NCBI GenBank assembly: GCA_000827495.1
Contig: KN817729.1
Coordinates: forward strand, 1 to 36,803
Source: Hypholoma sublateritium FD-334 SS-4
Taxonomy: Eukaryota > Basidiomycota > Agaricomycetes > Agaricales > Strophariaceae
Direction of reading: 5' to 3'
DNA: 36,803 nt
The notes beneath the pieces are model-generated. The model saw only the letters and a list, made by a program, of their open reading frames with translations. It had not been told where the DNA came from and ran no database searches. The translations under genes and the position numbers were made by a program. Below, one piece after another: positions 23,052-33,068 of this stretch. Position 1 is the first letter of the stretch. Every line of letters begins with the position of its first letter.

Positions 23052-23360
23052 ATGGGCGACTTATCCAAAATCCCAATACACCCTGACTCCAGCCCAATAC
23101 ACCGCCTGAACGACGACATCTTGTTGTATATTTTCACTTCCGATGCCGACATGTTCTTGGAAAAATATGCATTGCATACAACGCGCATCACATCTCAGGT
23201 GTGCCACCAATGGCGCAACTTAATGCTCGATACATCTTTTTTGTGGGCAAGACTCATTGATCTGGACAGAATCCATAACGACTGGAAATACAAATGGCGA
23301 AACGAACTCGCACATAGTCGTCCGCATGCCGTGATGCGCGGCAACCGCTGGGGTGGATAG
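23052..23360 (+). pseudogene. truncated F-box protein
   Basis: A 102-residue frame from an ATG with a TATA-like element about 50 bases upstream. It reads SSPIHRLNDDILLYIFTSDA, then TTRITSQVCHQWRNLMLDTSFLWARLIDLDRI. This is a clear fungal F-box-like domain (Pro-Ile-His-Arg-Leu start, conserved CHQWR and LWARLIDLD). After WKYKWRNEL the sequence loses family resemblance and stops. The normal family protein continues for several hundred residues of LRR-type sequence, which I do not find in the next 2 kb. The likely explanation is a 3' truncation. It could still give a short product with an F-box and no substrate-binding part. Confidence 0.7.
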
Positions 23361-25628
23361 GGGAAGTATCTATGCGCAAGCTGTGCTTTACGCCGGCACA
23401 GGTAAAAGGCACGGCGGACGCGGCGTGGCAGGCTCCAAGGCGCGGAAATAACTCGAACTGCAGTCAAACACGAAAGTTATTCGCAAGGATCACTCAAGCG
23501 CAAGGCGAAAAGAAAAGCAACCTGAATATAATTCTCGTTACACAAGTTTGTGCACCCGTGTCGCAGTGCGCTACAGGTACTGCGGCGTATCGAATACGGA
23601 ATATACACGCCCGGAGGGCATGGCGACAGCCCCGGAGCGGGTGCGTACGCGCCGTCTCCACCGCACGCCGCGTGCTTGCTCGTAACGTGTACATCAACAC
23701 TGGACATGACGCGGGCCGGCGGTACGCTCGATGTACGTCGAGCGTTGACTCTATTCGTGTCTGCAACAATCGTGCACGGGCACATACACCTTGCGATTGC
23801 ACCTGTACACGGCGGGGGCGATAGGGGTACACAGAGCGCATTGCAGCGGACACGGTGACCGTCAGAGCGAGCCGAACGGCGTGCAGCAACGTCTTCTTCC
23901 GAGAGCGGCATTGTAGGCCCGGGGTCCGCGCGGCGATCATGAGGCTTCAAGAGCCTGCTGCTCAGCCTAGATGACGCGGGCCGCGGCATGGGACGTTTTT
24001 GATACGTGGGCGGGAGGGAATAACCGCAAGAGCTGGATGATGAAGGAAGATAGGGCGAGCAGGTGGCGCGGACGCTGGGCTGAAGCCGGGGACGGTATGG
24101 TCGGCGGAGGGCGATTTTGTGGATCGCGCTCGAGGGAACATTCCGAGCGGCGCCGCTCGCCGTCGCCGCGCAGGGAGCGAAAGGAGACGACGATTGTTGG
24201 GACATGTTCCAAGAGCGCCAACAGTGCAGGTCGTGCCCGATGGCCGACAGCAAGAGCCGCGTAGCATGACATGTCGTCATGGGAGTAGATCCGAGGTCCA
24301 GGTGACGACCGTGAGGCGCTCAGACGGCGGGCGATGAGCAGCGGACGTGGTCTACAGAAGATGATGCGTGCCCTCCGGTGGATTGCGCTCTAGGTGACTT
24401 TCAGCATGATAGCATTCGCGCTCGCCACGGCTTCCGCGCAGCGAGCGGGTGAGGAGGTATATAAAGATTGTGGAAATCGGTAACACGATATTGGGGGTGG
24501 ACTAGACGTTGACTGAACGACGCGCGACTTGCATCCTGAACAGAATACACAAGATCAAATGAACGACTGCGTTGAGCGAGGTGGCTGTGTTTGGGGTCCT
24601 TGGGCGAGGCGTTACGGGAACCGAGGCAGGTCGAGGTACGATAGGTACAGTACAAAGAAAAACAACGTGTGTGAAAAGCCGCGGTGCGACCGAGATGAGC
24701 GTGTTGGTAGACTGGGAAGTTCATTCGTCAGTTGGGCGGGCGGCTACTACATGGAAGGGGGACTTACTACGGGACGCAGGGGGCTAGCACCTTCTTTTTC
24801 ACTGAGATCCATCGTGGGTCCTCAAGCGGGGCGGGAGTCAGAAATGTTAAGGTATGAAGGATGAGACGGGGAAGTGCTAGAACTCCCCCCGCTCCCCGCA
24901 AAGCGAGCGCGAGCGGCTGCCCAAGAACCACAAGCAGCACAACTATGCTGTTCCCGCGGCGGCGACAGCTGTCCACAGAACGCTGACTCTGCAGCACCTC
25001 GCGCGGACGCACTGGTACGCGGAATGGTAATGAGTATAGACGTGCGTCGCACGCAGCACGCATGACCGTGATGGGAATAGGACGAACGGCGGGCCGCATT
25101 CGCTCTGTCAGCCGATTGAATGAGCGTGCTCAAGTTTCGCGGTGTGTATCTCGCGATGCCAAAATATAGTCAGGGCCCAGGGGCGGATCATGGCTGCAGA
25201 AGTTGAAATGTGAATGAAGGGGACAGGTAGCAGTATCATGGGGTACTTACGTTCGAATTGCGTACGGCGCTGACAACGGAGGTGGAATAAGCGGGATAGC
25301 GGAATGACGGACTTCGAGAACCGCGTAACTGGCGAGATTGTGGTCTCACATGTTTGGGACAGTGGTCCGCTCTTAAACGGCATCGCGAGCAGAAAGGTTC
25401 CAAACGCCGCGGGAAACGGTGTTGACGGTGGTGAAGAGGATGTCCTTGTATGTTCTTCTGGTGCCGCGCATGCTGTTGGCTAGGCTGCGCGCGTGTTTTT
25501 GGTGATAGTAGGCGGGTGCGGAGTCACACAAAGGCAATGGCGGAGGGGAGTGCGCGGACATCAGGGCCCGTGGCTTTGAACAGCCTAAACGGCGTCACGT
25601 GGCGTTTCTAATGCTGGGCTGTCGCAGC
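23361..25628. other. gene-poor stretch before the long-TIR element
   Basis: No recognisable gene on either strand. A minus-strand frame of 267 codons (23477-24280) has biased Cys/Ser/Pro/Arg composition and no domain. A minus-strand frame at 24767-25099 contains one hydrophobic run (SIVVLLVVLGQPLALAL) but nothing else to support it. A TATA-like gaggtatataaag occurs near 24453-24465 without a gene that I can attach. Confidence 0.45.
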
Positions 25629-25638
25629 AATTCGCTAT
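25629..25638. repeat. 10-bp target-site duplication AATTCGCTAT, left copy
   Basis: AATTCGCTAT occurs directly before the left inverted repeat and again, in the same orientation, directly after the right inverted repeat (26957-26966). A 10-bp duplication with long inverted repeats fits Mutator-like (MULE) behaviour, which makes 8-11-bp duplications. Confidence 0.85.
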
Positions 25639-25798
25639 TAGGGCGGAGGCCGACCTGCATAGGAGGATTGCATCCGTCGCTATTCAGGTCGGGAGTTCTG
25701 AGTTTAAATCCCTGTAGCGAAGCATTCCCACACTTTCCTTCCCGATATATTTTTGATCAAACACCCTAAAGTCATCACGTGCTTCCCCTCTGAGCGCG
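25639..25798 (+). repeat. left terminal inverted repeat, with hairpin
   Basis: Matches the reverse complement of 26803-26956. The shared core includes GAGTTTAAATCCCTGTAGCG and, further in, ACACCCTAAAGTCATCACG. The outer part (25652-25690) folds: GACCTGCATA pairs with TATTCAGGTC, with an inner GGAT/ATCC stem. Confidence 0.85.
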
Positions 25799-25869
25799 TC
25801 GCAGCGCGTCCGGCGCGTCAATTAACCACCGTCCTCCCCCATTACACCGCATGTACGCATATTTAGGCC

Positions 25870-25989
25870 ATGGACCCTGTCAGCGCAGCTCATGAGTGTA
25901 ATGAGAAGCTCGAAAGGCTTCGAAATCTGCCAAAAGAGCGCGTGCAGGCCGAGTTTGAGCTTACTATTCCTCCGGAATTGGCGCCGTCT
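25870..25989 (+). CDS. 5' end of an unknown gene running into the N gap
   Basis: An ATG 70 bases inside the left inverted repeat opens a frame that stays open for 40 codons, to the edge of the gap at 25990. It reads as a plausible charged helix (CNEKLERLRNLPKERVQAEF) followed by TIPPELAPS. I do not recognise the family. The stretch on the far side of the gap belongs to the convergent minus-strand gene. It could instead be an antisense shadow of that gene's 3' end, since the minus strand is also open here (25890-25989). Confidence 0.4.
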
Positions 25990-26765
25990 NNNNNNNNNNN
26001 NNNNNNNNNNNNNNNNNNNNNNNNNNNNNNNNNNNNNNNNNNNNNNNNNNNNNNNNNNNNNNCTATCTCGCAGACAGTCTCAAGACACGAGCGCTTGATC
26101 CATGTGCGTATCTTTTTCTGTCCGTTTTGGTTTTGCGAGATCAGGTCAAGCATCGCATAGAGTTTTGGGCTTGCTTCCTTGTAAAATTCCGTTTGATAGC
26201 TATGATAACGTGGCTGGTTTCCATCAAGGACCTCGAGAATAAAATCAAATGGGCTGATACGTCTGTTTCGAAGAAGCTCCAGGACGTCGCTAATGCAGGT
26301 GTCATGAAGTGTCATGGATGGCGCACTGACAGATTCTGTCGGTGAAGCAGAACGCAAATCAAATTCGGGAAGATCCTCAGAGTACAGGCTACAAACGACG
26401 TTATATTTTATATACTTACATATGATTAAAAAGGCTGACATGCTATCAACGGCGTCCGAGCTCCTCCTCGCTCTCCCAGCTTCCATACCACTTCTGTCCT
26501 TCGCACCAAAAAAATTCGGGGTCACAGGTCGTTTGAATTTTGAACCAGATGTCCCTGGTGATTCTTCCCCGGGTTGACGAGTAACTTCAGAGGCGATGAC
26601 GGGTAGGTTTTCGAAGGGCAGGTCTTGAATGAGCGGATTGACAGAAAAGACATTTAAAAGTTGTGAAGGTACTGTCTGCACGGGATCGGGGGCATATGTA
26701 GCGTTGGCCAGTATTTCGGCAGCCGTTTTGGGGCGTCGAGGGTTCATTGTGAGCTCGTCGTTCAA
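25890..26765 (-). CDS. element-borne protein, resembles N-terminus of DUF6589-type agaricomycete proteins; gapped
   Basis: A minus-strand frame of 291 codons across the 73-N gap, starting about 38 bases inside the right inverted repeat. The first half (AAEILANATYAPDPVQ, then Pro/Ser-rich) looks disordered. The segment TCISDVLELLRNRRISPFDFILEVLDG, then LDLISQNQNGQKKIRTWIKR, resembles from memory the N-terminal region of a large agaricomycete family annotated DUF6589. That family is frequent in repeats and probably transposon-related. The family's long C-terminal part is absent: after the gap only about 32 Ser-rich codons remain. A short internal intron starting gtaagt near 26419 (minus) is possible and would alter the middle. 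The product is likely truncated. Confidence 0.5.
   Translation of the reverse strand: MNDELTMNPRRPKTAAEILANATYAPDPVQTVPSQLLNVFSVNPLIQDLPFENLPVIASEVTRQPGEESPGTSGSKFKRPVTPNFFGAKDRSGMEAGRARRSSDAVDSMSAFLIICKYIKYNVVCSLYSEDLPEFDLRSASPTESVSAPSMTLHDTCISDVLELLRNRRISPFDFILEVLDGNQPRYHSYQTEFYKEASPKLYAMLDLISQNQNGQKKIRTWIKRSCLETVCEIXXXXXXXXXXXXXXXXXXXXXXXXXDGANSGGIVSSNSACTRSFGRFRSLSSFSLHS
25990..26062. other. assembly gap (73 Ns)
   Basis: A run of 73 N characters inside the long-TIR element. The real size is unknown; repeats inside such an element are a common cause of scaffold gaps. Confidence 0.95.
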
Positions 26766-26802
26766 ATCTCGAGTTCGTTCAAGCAGCGGAATCAGGCCAC
26801 AG

Positions 26803-26956
26803 CGCGCTTAGAGGGGCAGCACGTGATGACTTTAGGGTGTTCGTTCAAAAATATATCAGGAAGGAGGGTGTGGGAATGCTTCGCTACAGGGATTTAAACT
26901 CAGAAATCCCGATCTCTACATCGAGCTTTGCTCATGTAGAGATCGGCCACCGGTCT
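26803..26956 (-). repeat. right terminal inverted repeat, with hairpin
   Basis: Inverted copy of 25639-25798. Near its outer end (26911-26944), GATCTCTACAT pairs perfectly with ATGTAGAGATC around an inner stem (GAGC/GCTC), giving about 15 base pairs. Followed at once by the AATTCGCTAT duplication (26957-26966). Confidence 0.85.
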
Positions 26957-27281
26957 AATTCGCTATGTTGTCTTTGAGACAGGAGGTAGCGGCAAGGTGT
27001 AGCTATTGGCGGTGGGCGAGGCAGATGAGCGTGTGAGGTATACTGTTGGCGAAGAAAATCACATTTCGCGCGGAGTTTTAAAATACTTGCACGTGCTCTG
27101 AGGCAATTGCGCGTCGCGCTCGCTTTCGGATGATCATCGATCATCTTGAATCCAACTTGAATCTGATATTATCAGCAAATTGTGTTGCTCACATCCAAGT
27201 CCACGCTCGCTAGAGTCGTCGAGCCATGCTGTGAGTGGCGTGATCTCTTTCTCTTTAGTTTCAACACGTTCGGGTCCACAC

Positions 27282-29192
27282 ATGCTCCGCCTACCGTGTT
27301 CGAAATTACCCTCCCTACGACTCCATGCAGCTGGATTCTCCTCATCTCTGCGTCGCACCAGCCGTCCGTTCTCCTTTCCCAGCCCCTCTTTCGCGAGGGG
27401 CCCCATCTCCACCTCGACCAGTCGACGACAACCCTCTTCTCAACTTCCCGCAATGCTTTACCCGAAGCGTCTCATGGAGGATACGGAGAGCGAACTCTTC
27501 AACTACACGACCGGACGTTTCCTGTACGTCTTTTATATATTGTCTTGTATTTGTTTAACTCATAATGTAACGTGCTTAGTGTCAATGAGGCCCTTCGCCT
27601 CAGAGAGCGCAGGCACGTCTTTAATATCCCCGGACTCTTCAAAATCATTGCCAAAGTGCTTTCCAAAAACCTGAAGAGATTTTGGGCTTCAGAAAGCTTG
27701 GAGAGGGTGGCCTCAACCGTACCTTTCTCGTCACTTTTGACTCCGGCCCCGAGATCGTCGCGCGCATCCCGTATTCCCTCCTGACTCCCAAGACGTACAC
27801 TCTTGCCAGTGAAGCCGCCACCATGAACTTTCTTCGTTCCAAAGGGCTCCCCATTCCCGAGATCTTTGCTTACTCGTTCGTTTCGAATAACGAGGCCCAG
27901 ATGGAATCTTCTAATGGAGTACGTCGAAGGCGCTGACCTGAGCGAATTTTGGTTTGACCTTCAAAAAGAGGAAATCGCGTTGCTCATGGACCAGCTGGCG
28001 GAGCTTGAGTCTATCATGATGTCCATTTCTTTTCCTGTAGGTGGCAGCATCTACTATGCCGAAGACCTGAAGACTCTCTCCGGGAACACAGGCATCCCAC
28101 TGGAGGGGCCATTCTGCATAGGCCCCGACGTATCGATGCCGCTGTGGTATGGACGGAGGGAGCAGCTGGACGTTTTCAGAGGACCATGTATGTCGCACTC
28201 CTATCTCTTCTGCCTCTTCTCAACCCATCGATAATCACAGATAAAGACGCCAAATCAGTGATGATCGCGGGAGCTGAGAAAGAGCTCGCATACCTTGACC
28301 GGTTCGGCTCGCCGAGGGACCTTACCAACGCCTCCACAGGGAGCACTATGACTACAAGAAGCAGCCACCGTCGGACCACGCCGAGAACCTCCACCACTAC
28401 CTCCGCCTCGCACCGTCGCTCGTCCCAGATGATGACGCTTTCTGCATCCGCCACCCCGACCTGAGCGACAGCAATGTCAAGGTCTCGAAAGATTCCCGCC
28501 GCTTGCGGATCCGTAGCATGTTGGACTGGCAGCACGCTGTTGTCCTACCCCTCTTCCTCCACGCCGGTATGCCCGACGTCATCCAGAACGAAGAAGACGA
28601 GGTTTCTCGAAGTATGGTCGAGCCTGAGCTACCGGGTGCGTTCGATCAGTTATCGAAAGAAGTCCAAGATTGGGAGAGGGAGCTCCTCCGTCGTCGTCTT
28701 GTTCACTACCATTACAACCTGAGCACAGCCGCATACAACAGAATCCACCACAACGGTCTGGTCTATCCGTTCAACCCTTTCCGTCGCCACATCTTCAATC
28801 ATGCAACGGCTGCGTGGGAGGGCGAGACGATCAAGCTACGGTACGCACTGATAGATATGGTGCTTGGCTGGGCGAGGTTTGCCAAGGGCGACGCGCCGTG
28901 TCCGGTCGTGTTTACGGAAGACGAGAAAGCGGCGGCGGAGAAGCTGTATCGGGCCCTAGCGGGCGCAGAAAAGCACGAGAGGATGCTGAGGGATTATGCT
29001 GGCTACGCAGAGGAGACTTGGGTACCCGCCGCTCACTATGAGAAGGCTAAGGCATTCAGTCAGGAGATAAAGCGGATGACGTTGGAGGCAGGCGCGCAGG
29101 ACGAAGAGGTGAGGGAGGAGGCATACGCTGTGATCAAGGCAAACTGGCCCTTGGACGACATGGAAGAAGAGGAGCTGGAGGAGTACAAGTAA
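27282..29192 (+). pseudogene. mitochondrial APH-family protein (AIM9-like), broken by three frameshifts
   Basis: Exons 27282-27523, 27580-28187 and 28241-29192 carry an APH-fold protein of about 600 residues with a likely mitochondrial presequence. That leader (MLRLPCSKLPSLRLH, then Arg/Ser-rich, no acids) runs in frame into ESELFNYTTGRFL. Family motifs are RKLGEGGLNRTFLVTF, EIVARIPYS, LMEYVEGADL, AGAEKELAYL, catalytic IRHPDLSDSNV, LDWQHAVVLPLFLHAG, and the acidic end DDMEEEEL. The frame changes at about 27650 (one base seems missing after ATTGCC), about 27910 (GAATCTTCTAATGG) and about 28328 (CTTACCAACG). No splice sites explain these. Fungal AIM9-like proteins are mitochondrial and of unclear function. 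It is either a young pseudogene or an error-prone stretch, since motifs on both sides of each break are well kept. Confidence 0.8.
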
Positions 29193-29819
29193 GGACTCGA
29201 CCCGTATACCTACTCTGCGATGTCGGAGCGCGAGAAGGGGCTGGTCATTGTAAACATTTTCGAGTGGATAGACGTCCTCACGGCCCTCCATGCGCTCGTC
29301 GCGATGCACGGCATCAAATTCTTCTACGAGGTCGCGGCCCTTCCTGCTTTTCGCCCACCCCGCCGTCCCTCTAGAGCACTTCCGCGTTGTGGTGAGTGGT
29401 TCCAGTAGCATGCTGGTCACCTTTGCGCGCGGACTGTACTTGGCCTTTTTGCGTGGACAGTTGTGTGTTTGTTTAGGTTTTGATGCATGTCGTTGCCCCA
29501 CTCGATGCCTCTTTCATATGCTTAGAAACGGAAAATAAAAGGCCGCAAAGCAAATGATGCCCTGGCCTGTCGTTGGAATCCACAGGAAGCCACTCAATCC
29601 AAATTTGATGACCAAATGTGGCAATATCATCCGAATTGGGATAAGCGCAGCGGCCTCGTTGTGGCCCTGAAAGACTATAAAGCGCGTATTTTTTGCGTTT
29701 TGTTTCACTATCCATACCCTCTCTGAACTTACGTGCATCAGAGCCACGCATTCTTCCAAAGCTCAGCTTTCGGATATCTACATTTTATCAAATACCGTCT
29801 CCAAAACCTCATCTCCATC
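29193..29819. other. intergenic
   Basis: 3' flank of the APH gene and promoter of the LRR gene. No gene seen. A plus-strand frame from 29733 is in frame with the LRR gene and could extend it by 29 codons. Confidence 0.5.
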
Positions 29820-30925
29820 ATGACCCACCTCGATCTTGGACCTCGTGATAAATTTCGAGATTTTTTGAGGACGGAAGACAGAGGAATAACAACGCTGTCC
29901 ATGAACGGCGTCAAATTTAGTCCTACGGAGATCGACGCGATGGCGTCGTCGGGACAGCTATTGCTCGGGTTGCTGGGGATCACATCTTTGAAGATCGAAA
30001 ACATGACAAGTTTCCCTTGGGTAATACTGATCAGCTGCGTGATGCTGAAGAAACTCGAGATTCGGAATGTTGATTTTCCAAATGACGCATGGAAGTCGTC
30101 ACATCGTAGGCGTCGTCCACGGCTGCAGAGCCTCACGTGTACCCGTCTTCAAGAAACCACAGTTCTGAGTCTGTTGTCGATCGTGGACGTGTCTGGGCTC
30201 CATTCTTTGGAATACGAGCTCGCGCCTGAGGAACTGGATGAGGCAAAAGGATTGCAGTATATCCTCGACTTGTGCGGGAACACACTTAAATCCCTTACAT
30301 TGCGTTCTCGTTCGTCTTCCTTCGCACAACCGATGATCATAAATTTATTATTTGTACAGCTGTGTCGTTCCAGCCATGGACAGGAGATGCGGACACGACC
30401 GTCTGCGACCTCTCCCAACAGGTTGCTCTCAAACGGCTGGTCTTTATCTCCGCCTTCTATCCAGAATTCGAAGCTGCCGACAACGCCTCGCCACGGATTC
30501 ATGTTCTCGGCCAGGTGTTGTCGACCATTCCCCGGCTGTCATGCGTGCTGGAGTTGATCGAGTGCAAGATCTCAGTACCGCTAGACATCGAGAATATGAT
30601 CATGCTGGAGAGCCGCCGCAAGTTCCCGTGGCCCCCCCAATACCCTAAGCCTATACAATTCTTCCGGCAGCAGGGATGGCGCGCTTTGGATCTTTCCGTG
30701 GCGCGGCTGGCGAGTGTACACCCGATGCGCGTGTTTGTGAATGTGACAGGAGTCATAAATGAGGCGATGCACTGGTCATATAATCCTGCACATTATCCGG
30801 GGGACAATTTCACGATGCGAGTGCTTATGGACCATTGGGGGAAGCGGGTGTTCGTCGCGGTCAGGGAGTGTCAAAATGTTGACTTCGAAGTAGATGTGAA
30901 CATCCAGCAGCTCCCGGGTCATTGA
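29820..30925 (+). CDS. LRR-type protein resembling the C-terminal half of agaricomycete F-box-like proteins
   Basis: Two exons, 29820-30303 (or 30309) and 30360-30925, giving 349 or 351 residues; both GT donors keep the same frame. The reading GITTLSMNGVKFSPTEI, LLGITSLKIENM, MLKKLEIRNVDF, then LSLLSIVDVSGLHSLEYEL and YILDLCGNTLKSLTLR, is the repeated pattern of agaricomycete F-box-like proteins downstream of the F-box. No F-box is found at the N-terminus, and the next upstream gene is unrelated, so it looks headless. It may start at the in-frame ATG at 29733. The C-terminal part (FFRQQGWRALDLSVARL and on) is open and undamaged. The function is unknown; it could be a gene remnant that kept an open frame or a real F-box-less paralogue. 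Confidence 0.6.
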
Positions 30926-31239
30926 GTTTCTTTTTCCGAGTTGTAGATCTGTAGTGTTTGGATAGATGTAACTGACGTATGTATATAGATACTGCCTGGC
31001 CCCATAATACCTCTCCCCGTATAGTACCTTCCCGTATATCTAAGACGCATCTCTATTCTAGAGTGTTTGTACGGACAGGACCAATATATCTGAATAAATA
31101 TTAGGTATATATATACATTTTCCCCTCCCCGCCGCGCATGGTGCACATATCAACACCATCCCCCACCCAGCGACTCGTGGTCTCATGTATTGATATCATC
31201 TGGTGTCGATGCTGCGTCTAGGCGTGCCTAAGATAGGTG
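30926..31239. other. intergenic
   Basis: AT-rich stretch with several TATA-like runs (tatatatacat near 31110). Nothing supportable as a gene. Confidence 0.5.
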
Positions 31240-32499
31240 CGGGCACGCAGCAAATCTCCTTCTGGGGACTATAGTATATCTGGCGCTTCGAGCAGCGCTA
31301 GCACTTCCCATCCAAAAACTCGGTGTCCTCGCACAACGCGCGTGCCCGCGTGGAAATGCATCGTCGGTTTCGTTTCGCCGGCGAGCGCGTGCGTGCTTCT
31401 CGTGAAGGGCTCGGCGGGCGGTGCGGTGCAGGACGTCGACGGAATGCGAGGCAGATGAGGGAGCTGGTACACTGAGTGGGGGGTGGTTAGCACGGGCGGG
31501 GATGGGAAAAGCGGGGGGTGCGTACGCTTGGAGAGGTATGTGTACACCGCGAGGAACATTACTGTGGGTATCTCAGCGAGGTGCGTCGCGCGCCGCTTTA
31601 TAAACCGCTCCAGGCTCACAGGATTATTTAATGCTGCAGCGTCATAGCGCTCATTGTTATCATCATCGTACGCCCCGATTCTTCGTTATATTCCTTGTGC
31701 TGGCATTCACGCAGTCCAAATTTATACCATGTAACCGTGCGCTTCTCTTCCGGCACTCTTCCCACTTCCCGGCGAGGAGCCCCGTGTACAGCGTGAATGT
31801 GATGAGCCAGCCGACAATGCGCTCCGTCCGTGCGTCGTGAGCAGGAAGACCCTCATCGACGCGGCGATCACGACGTCGATCGTCACCCCCAGCGCCAGCG
31901 CGAGCAGGGTGACGACCCACGCTTACATGTGCGCGAGGAACGCGCGGCGAGCGCCGGTGTACTTGACGAACACGTTCTCATGTGAGACGAGGCGGAAGGG
32001 GGCGGGAAGACGGTGTGTAGTCTGTGGGAGAAGAGTTGCGGCGGGTTATAGTTTTTGGAATTGGTTTGTGGGGTGGTGGGGGTGGGGGCCTGCATACGCA
32101 CCTGGGTGAAGGGGGTGATGTAGGTGCCCAGGAGGATGACGGCGACGAGCGCGGGGTGTGGTCTGCGCGGGTGGTTCCGTAGAGGAGGATGGTGGTGCGG
32201 TATTTCGTATGAGACGGTCGTGGTATAGCAGCCTGGCGGTGCGCGGCAATAGGCGTAGTATTGTCGTTGTATAGTTTAGAATTGCCAAGTTCCGCCGATT
32301 TATTAATAAGGCAATTAAAAAAGGTGTTAGTAGGCGTAGACGCAAAGCAAATACCACGCACGAGCGCCTTGAAGTAGCTCCGGTACTCGGGGACGTGCTG
32401 CAAGTGTGCGTGTGCCTGGAGGATGACGACGCTGAAGAGAAATAAAGAACCCGCACCGCTGATCTTGAGTGCACCGGACGTCGTGACTATTGTTGTCAT
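31240..32499 (-). pseudogene. decayed DUF6534-like multi-pass membrane protein gene
   Basis: Read on the minus strand from ATG at 32499, pieces follow the helix order of the agaricomycete DUF6534-type membrane family. Helix 1 to loop: SGALKISGAGSLFLFSVVIL, then HLQHVPEYRSYFKALV. Next come CYTTTVSYEI near 32220, ALVAVILLGTYITPFTQ near 32120 and an intron-like gap. Then ENVFVKYTG; WVVTLLALALGVTIDVVIAA, then SMRVFLL, near 31900; RIVGWLITFTLYTGLLAG near 31800; and PTVMFLAVYTYLSKR near 31560. The pieces lie in different frames, and an in-frame TAA separates two of them (near 31925). Some changes could be introns, but at least one shift (between the THGR and RIVGW pieces) has no splice site. The function of this family is unknown. 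Confidence 0.6.
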
Positions 32500-33068
32500 C
32501 GGTTCTCACTACCGCTGGAAACGCATGGCGCGGGGAGGGGAGAGAGGAGTGGTATGTGGTGGGCGTGGGCGCTGAGACAACACAGTCGTCCTTATATACG
32601 GGGTGAATAGATACACTGTGGCATTAACAAGGCGGCGCTATATTCAAGTATTTAGCAAAATCATCGTTGGTTCCAATGACTTGGTGTTTGCTCTCGGCGA
32701 GCTTTTGAAGCACGAGTACAACGCGAGTATGTTATGTCGTGGCGACGCACTTGTGTTGGGGTTGTTGTTAGAATTACAGTACGTGCACACGGATATATGG
32801 GAGTTAAACACAGCGAGAGGGAATTGCGAGAACAGCATGTGTTATGGTCTGCGAGCTGCCGGGAAGAGTCTATGTAATATGTATTCACTTGGTATTCACT
32901 GCGATTTTTAACGTTGCTGTGAAAAATTGAAATAAAGAGTGCTTTACGCTGAAACGTTCCATGGTGTAATTAACGAGGGATTTCATCAGCGCCTGCTAGT
33001 TTACAAATTTGAGTTGCTACTGCAAAGTGCGGCGGGATGCGCCAAGAATAGAAAAGTGGTATGGATTG
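32500..33068. other. intergenic upstream of GID5-like gene
   Basis: Between divergent genes: the decayed membrane-protein gene on the minus strand and the armadillo gene on the plus strand. A TATA-like ccttatatacgg lies near 32589-32600. No gene I can support. Confidence 0.5.

Larger units (their letters stand above)
25639..26956. mobile_element. long-TIR, 10-bp-TSD element (MULE-like), 1.3 kb as assembled
   Basis: Inverted repeats of about 155-160 bases (25639-25798 and 26803-26956) border it. The inner 113 or so bases match with about eight differences; the outermost 45 diverge, but both fold into a hairpin. A 10-bp direct duplication flanks the unit. Just inside each repeat a gene starts and points inward: a short plus-strand frame at 25870 and a minus-strand frame from 26765. 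They meet at a 73-N gap, so the true length is unknown and a larger autonomous core may be missing. No DDE core is visible. The assignment to Mutator-like elements rests only on duplication length and long repeats. Confidence 0.8.

Noticed and set aside
23477..24280. 267-codon minus-strand open frame
   Set aside because: Biased Cys/Ser/Pro/Arg composition, no domain, and long open frames on other strands over the same GC-rich bases suggest chance.
24767..25099. Minus-strand frame with a hydrophobic run
   Set aside because: No partner exons, no start context and no family resemblance; the same bases are open in another frame.
25631..25721. tRNA-like reading of the left inverted repeat (TTCGCTA pairing with TAGCGAA, and GTTTAAATCCC resembling a B-box)
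   Set aside because: The 5' arm is part of the target duplication, not the element; the right copy cannot form it, and the T-arm has two mismatches.
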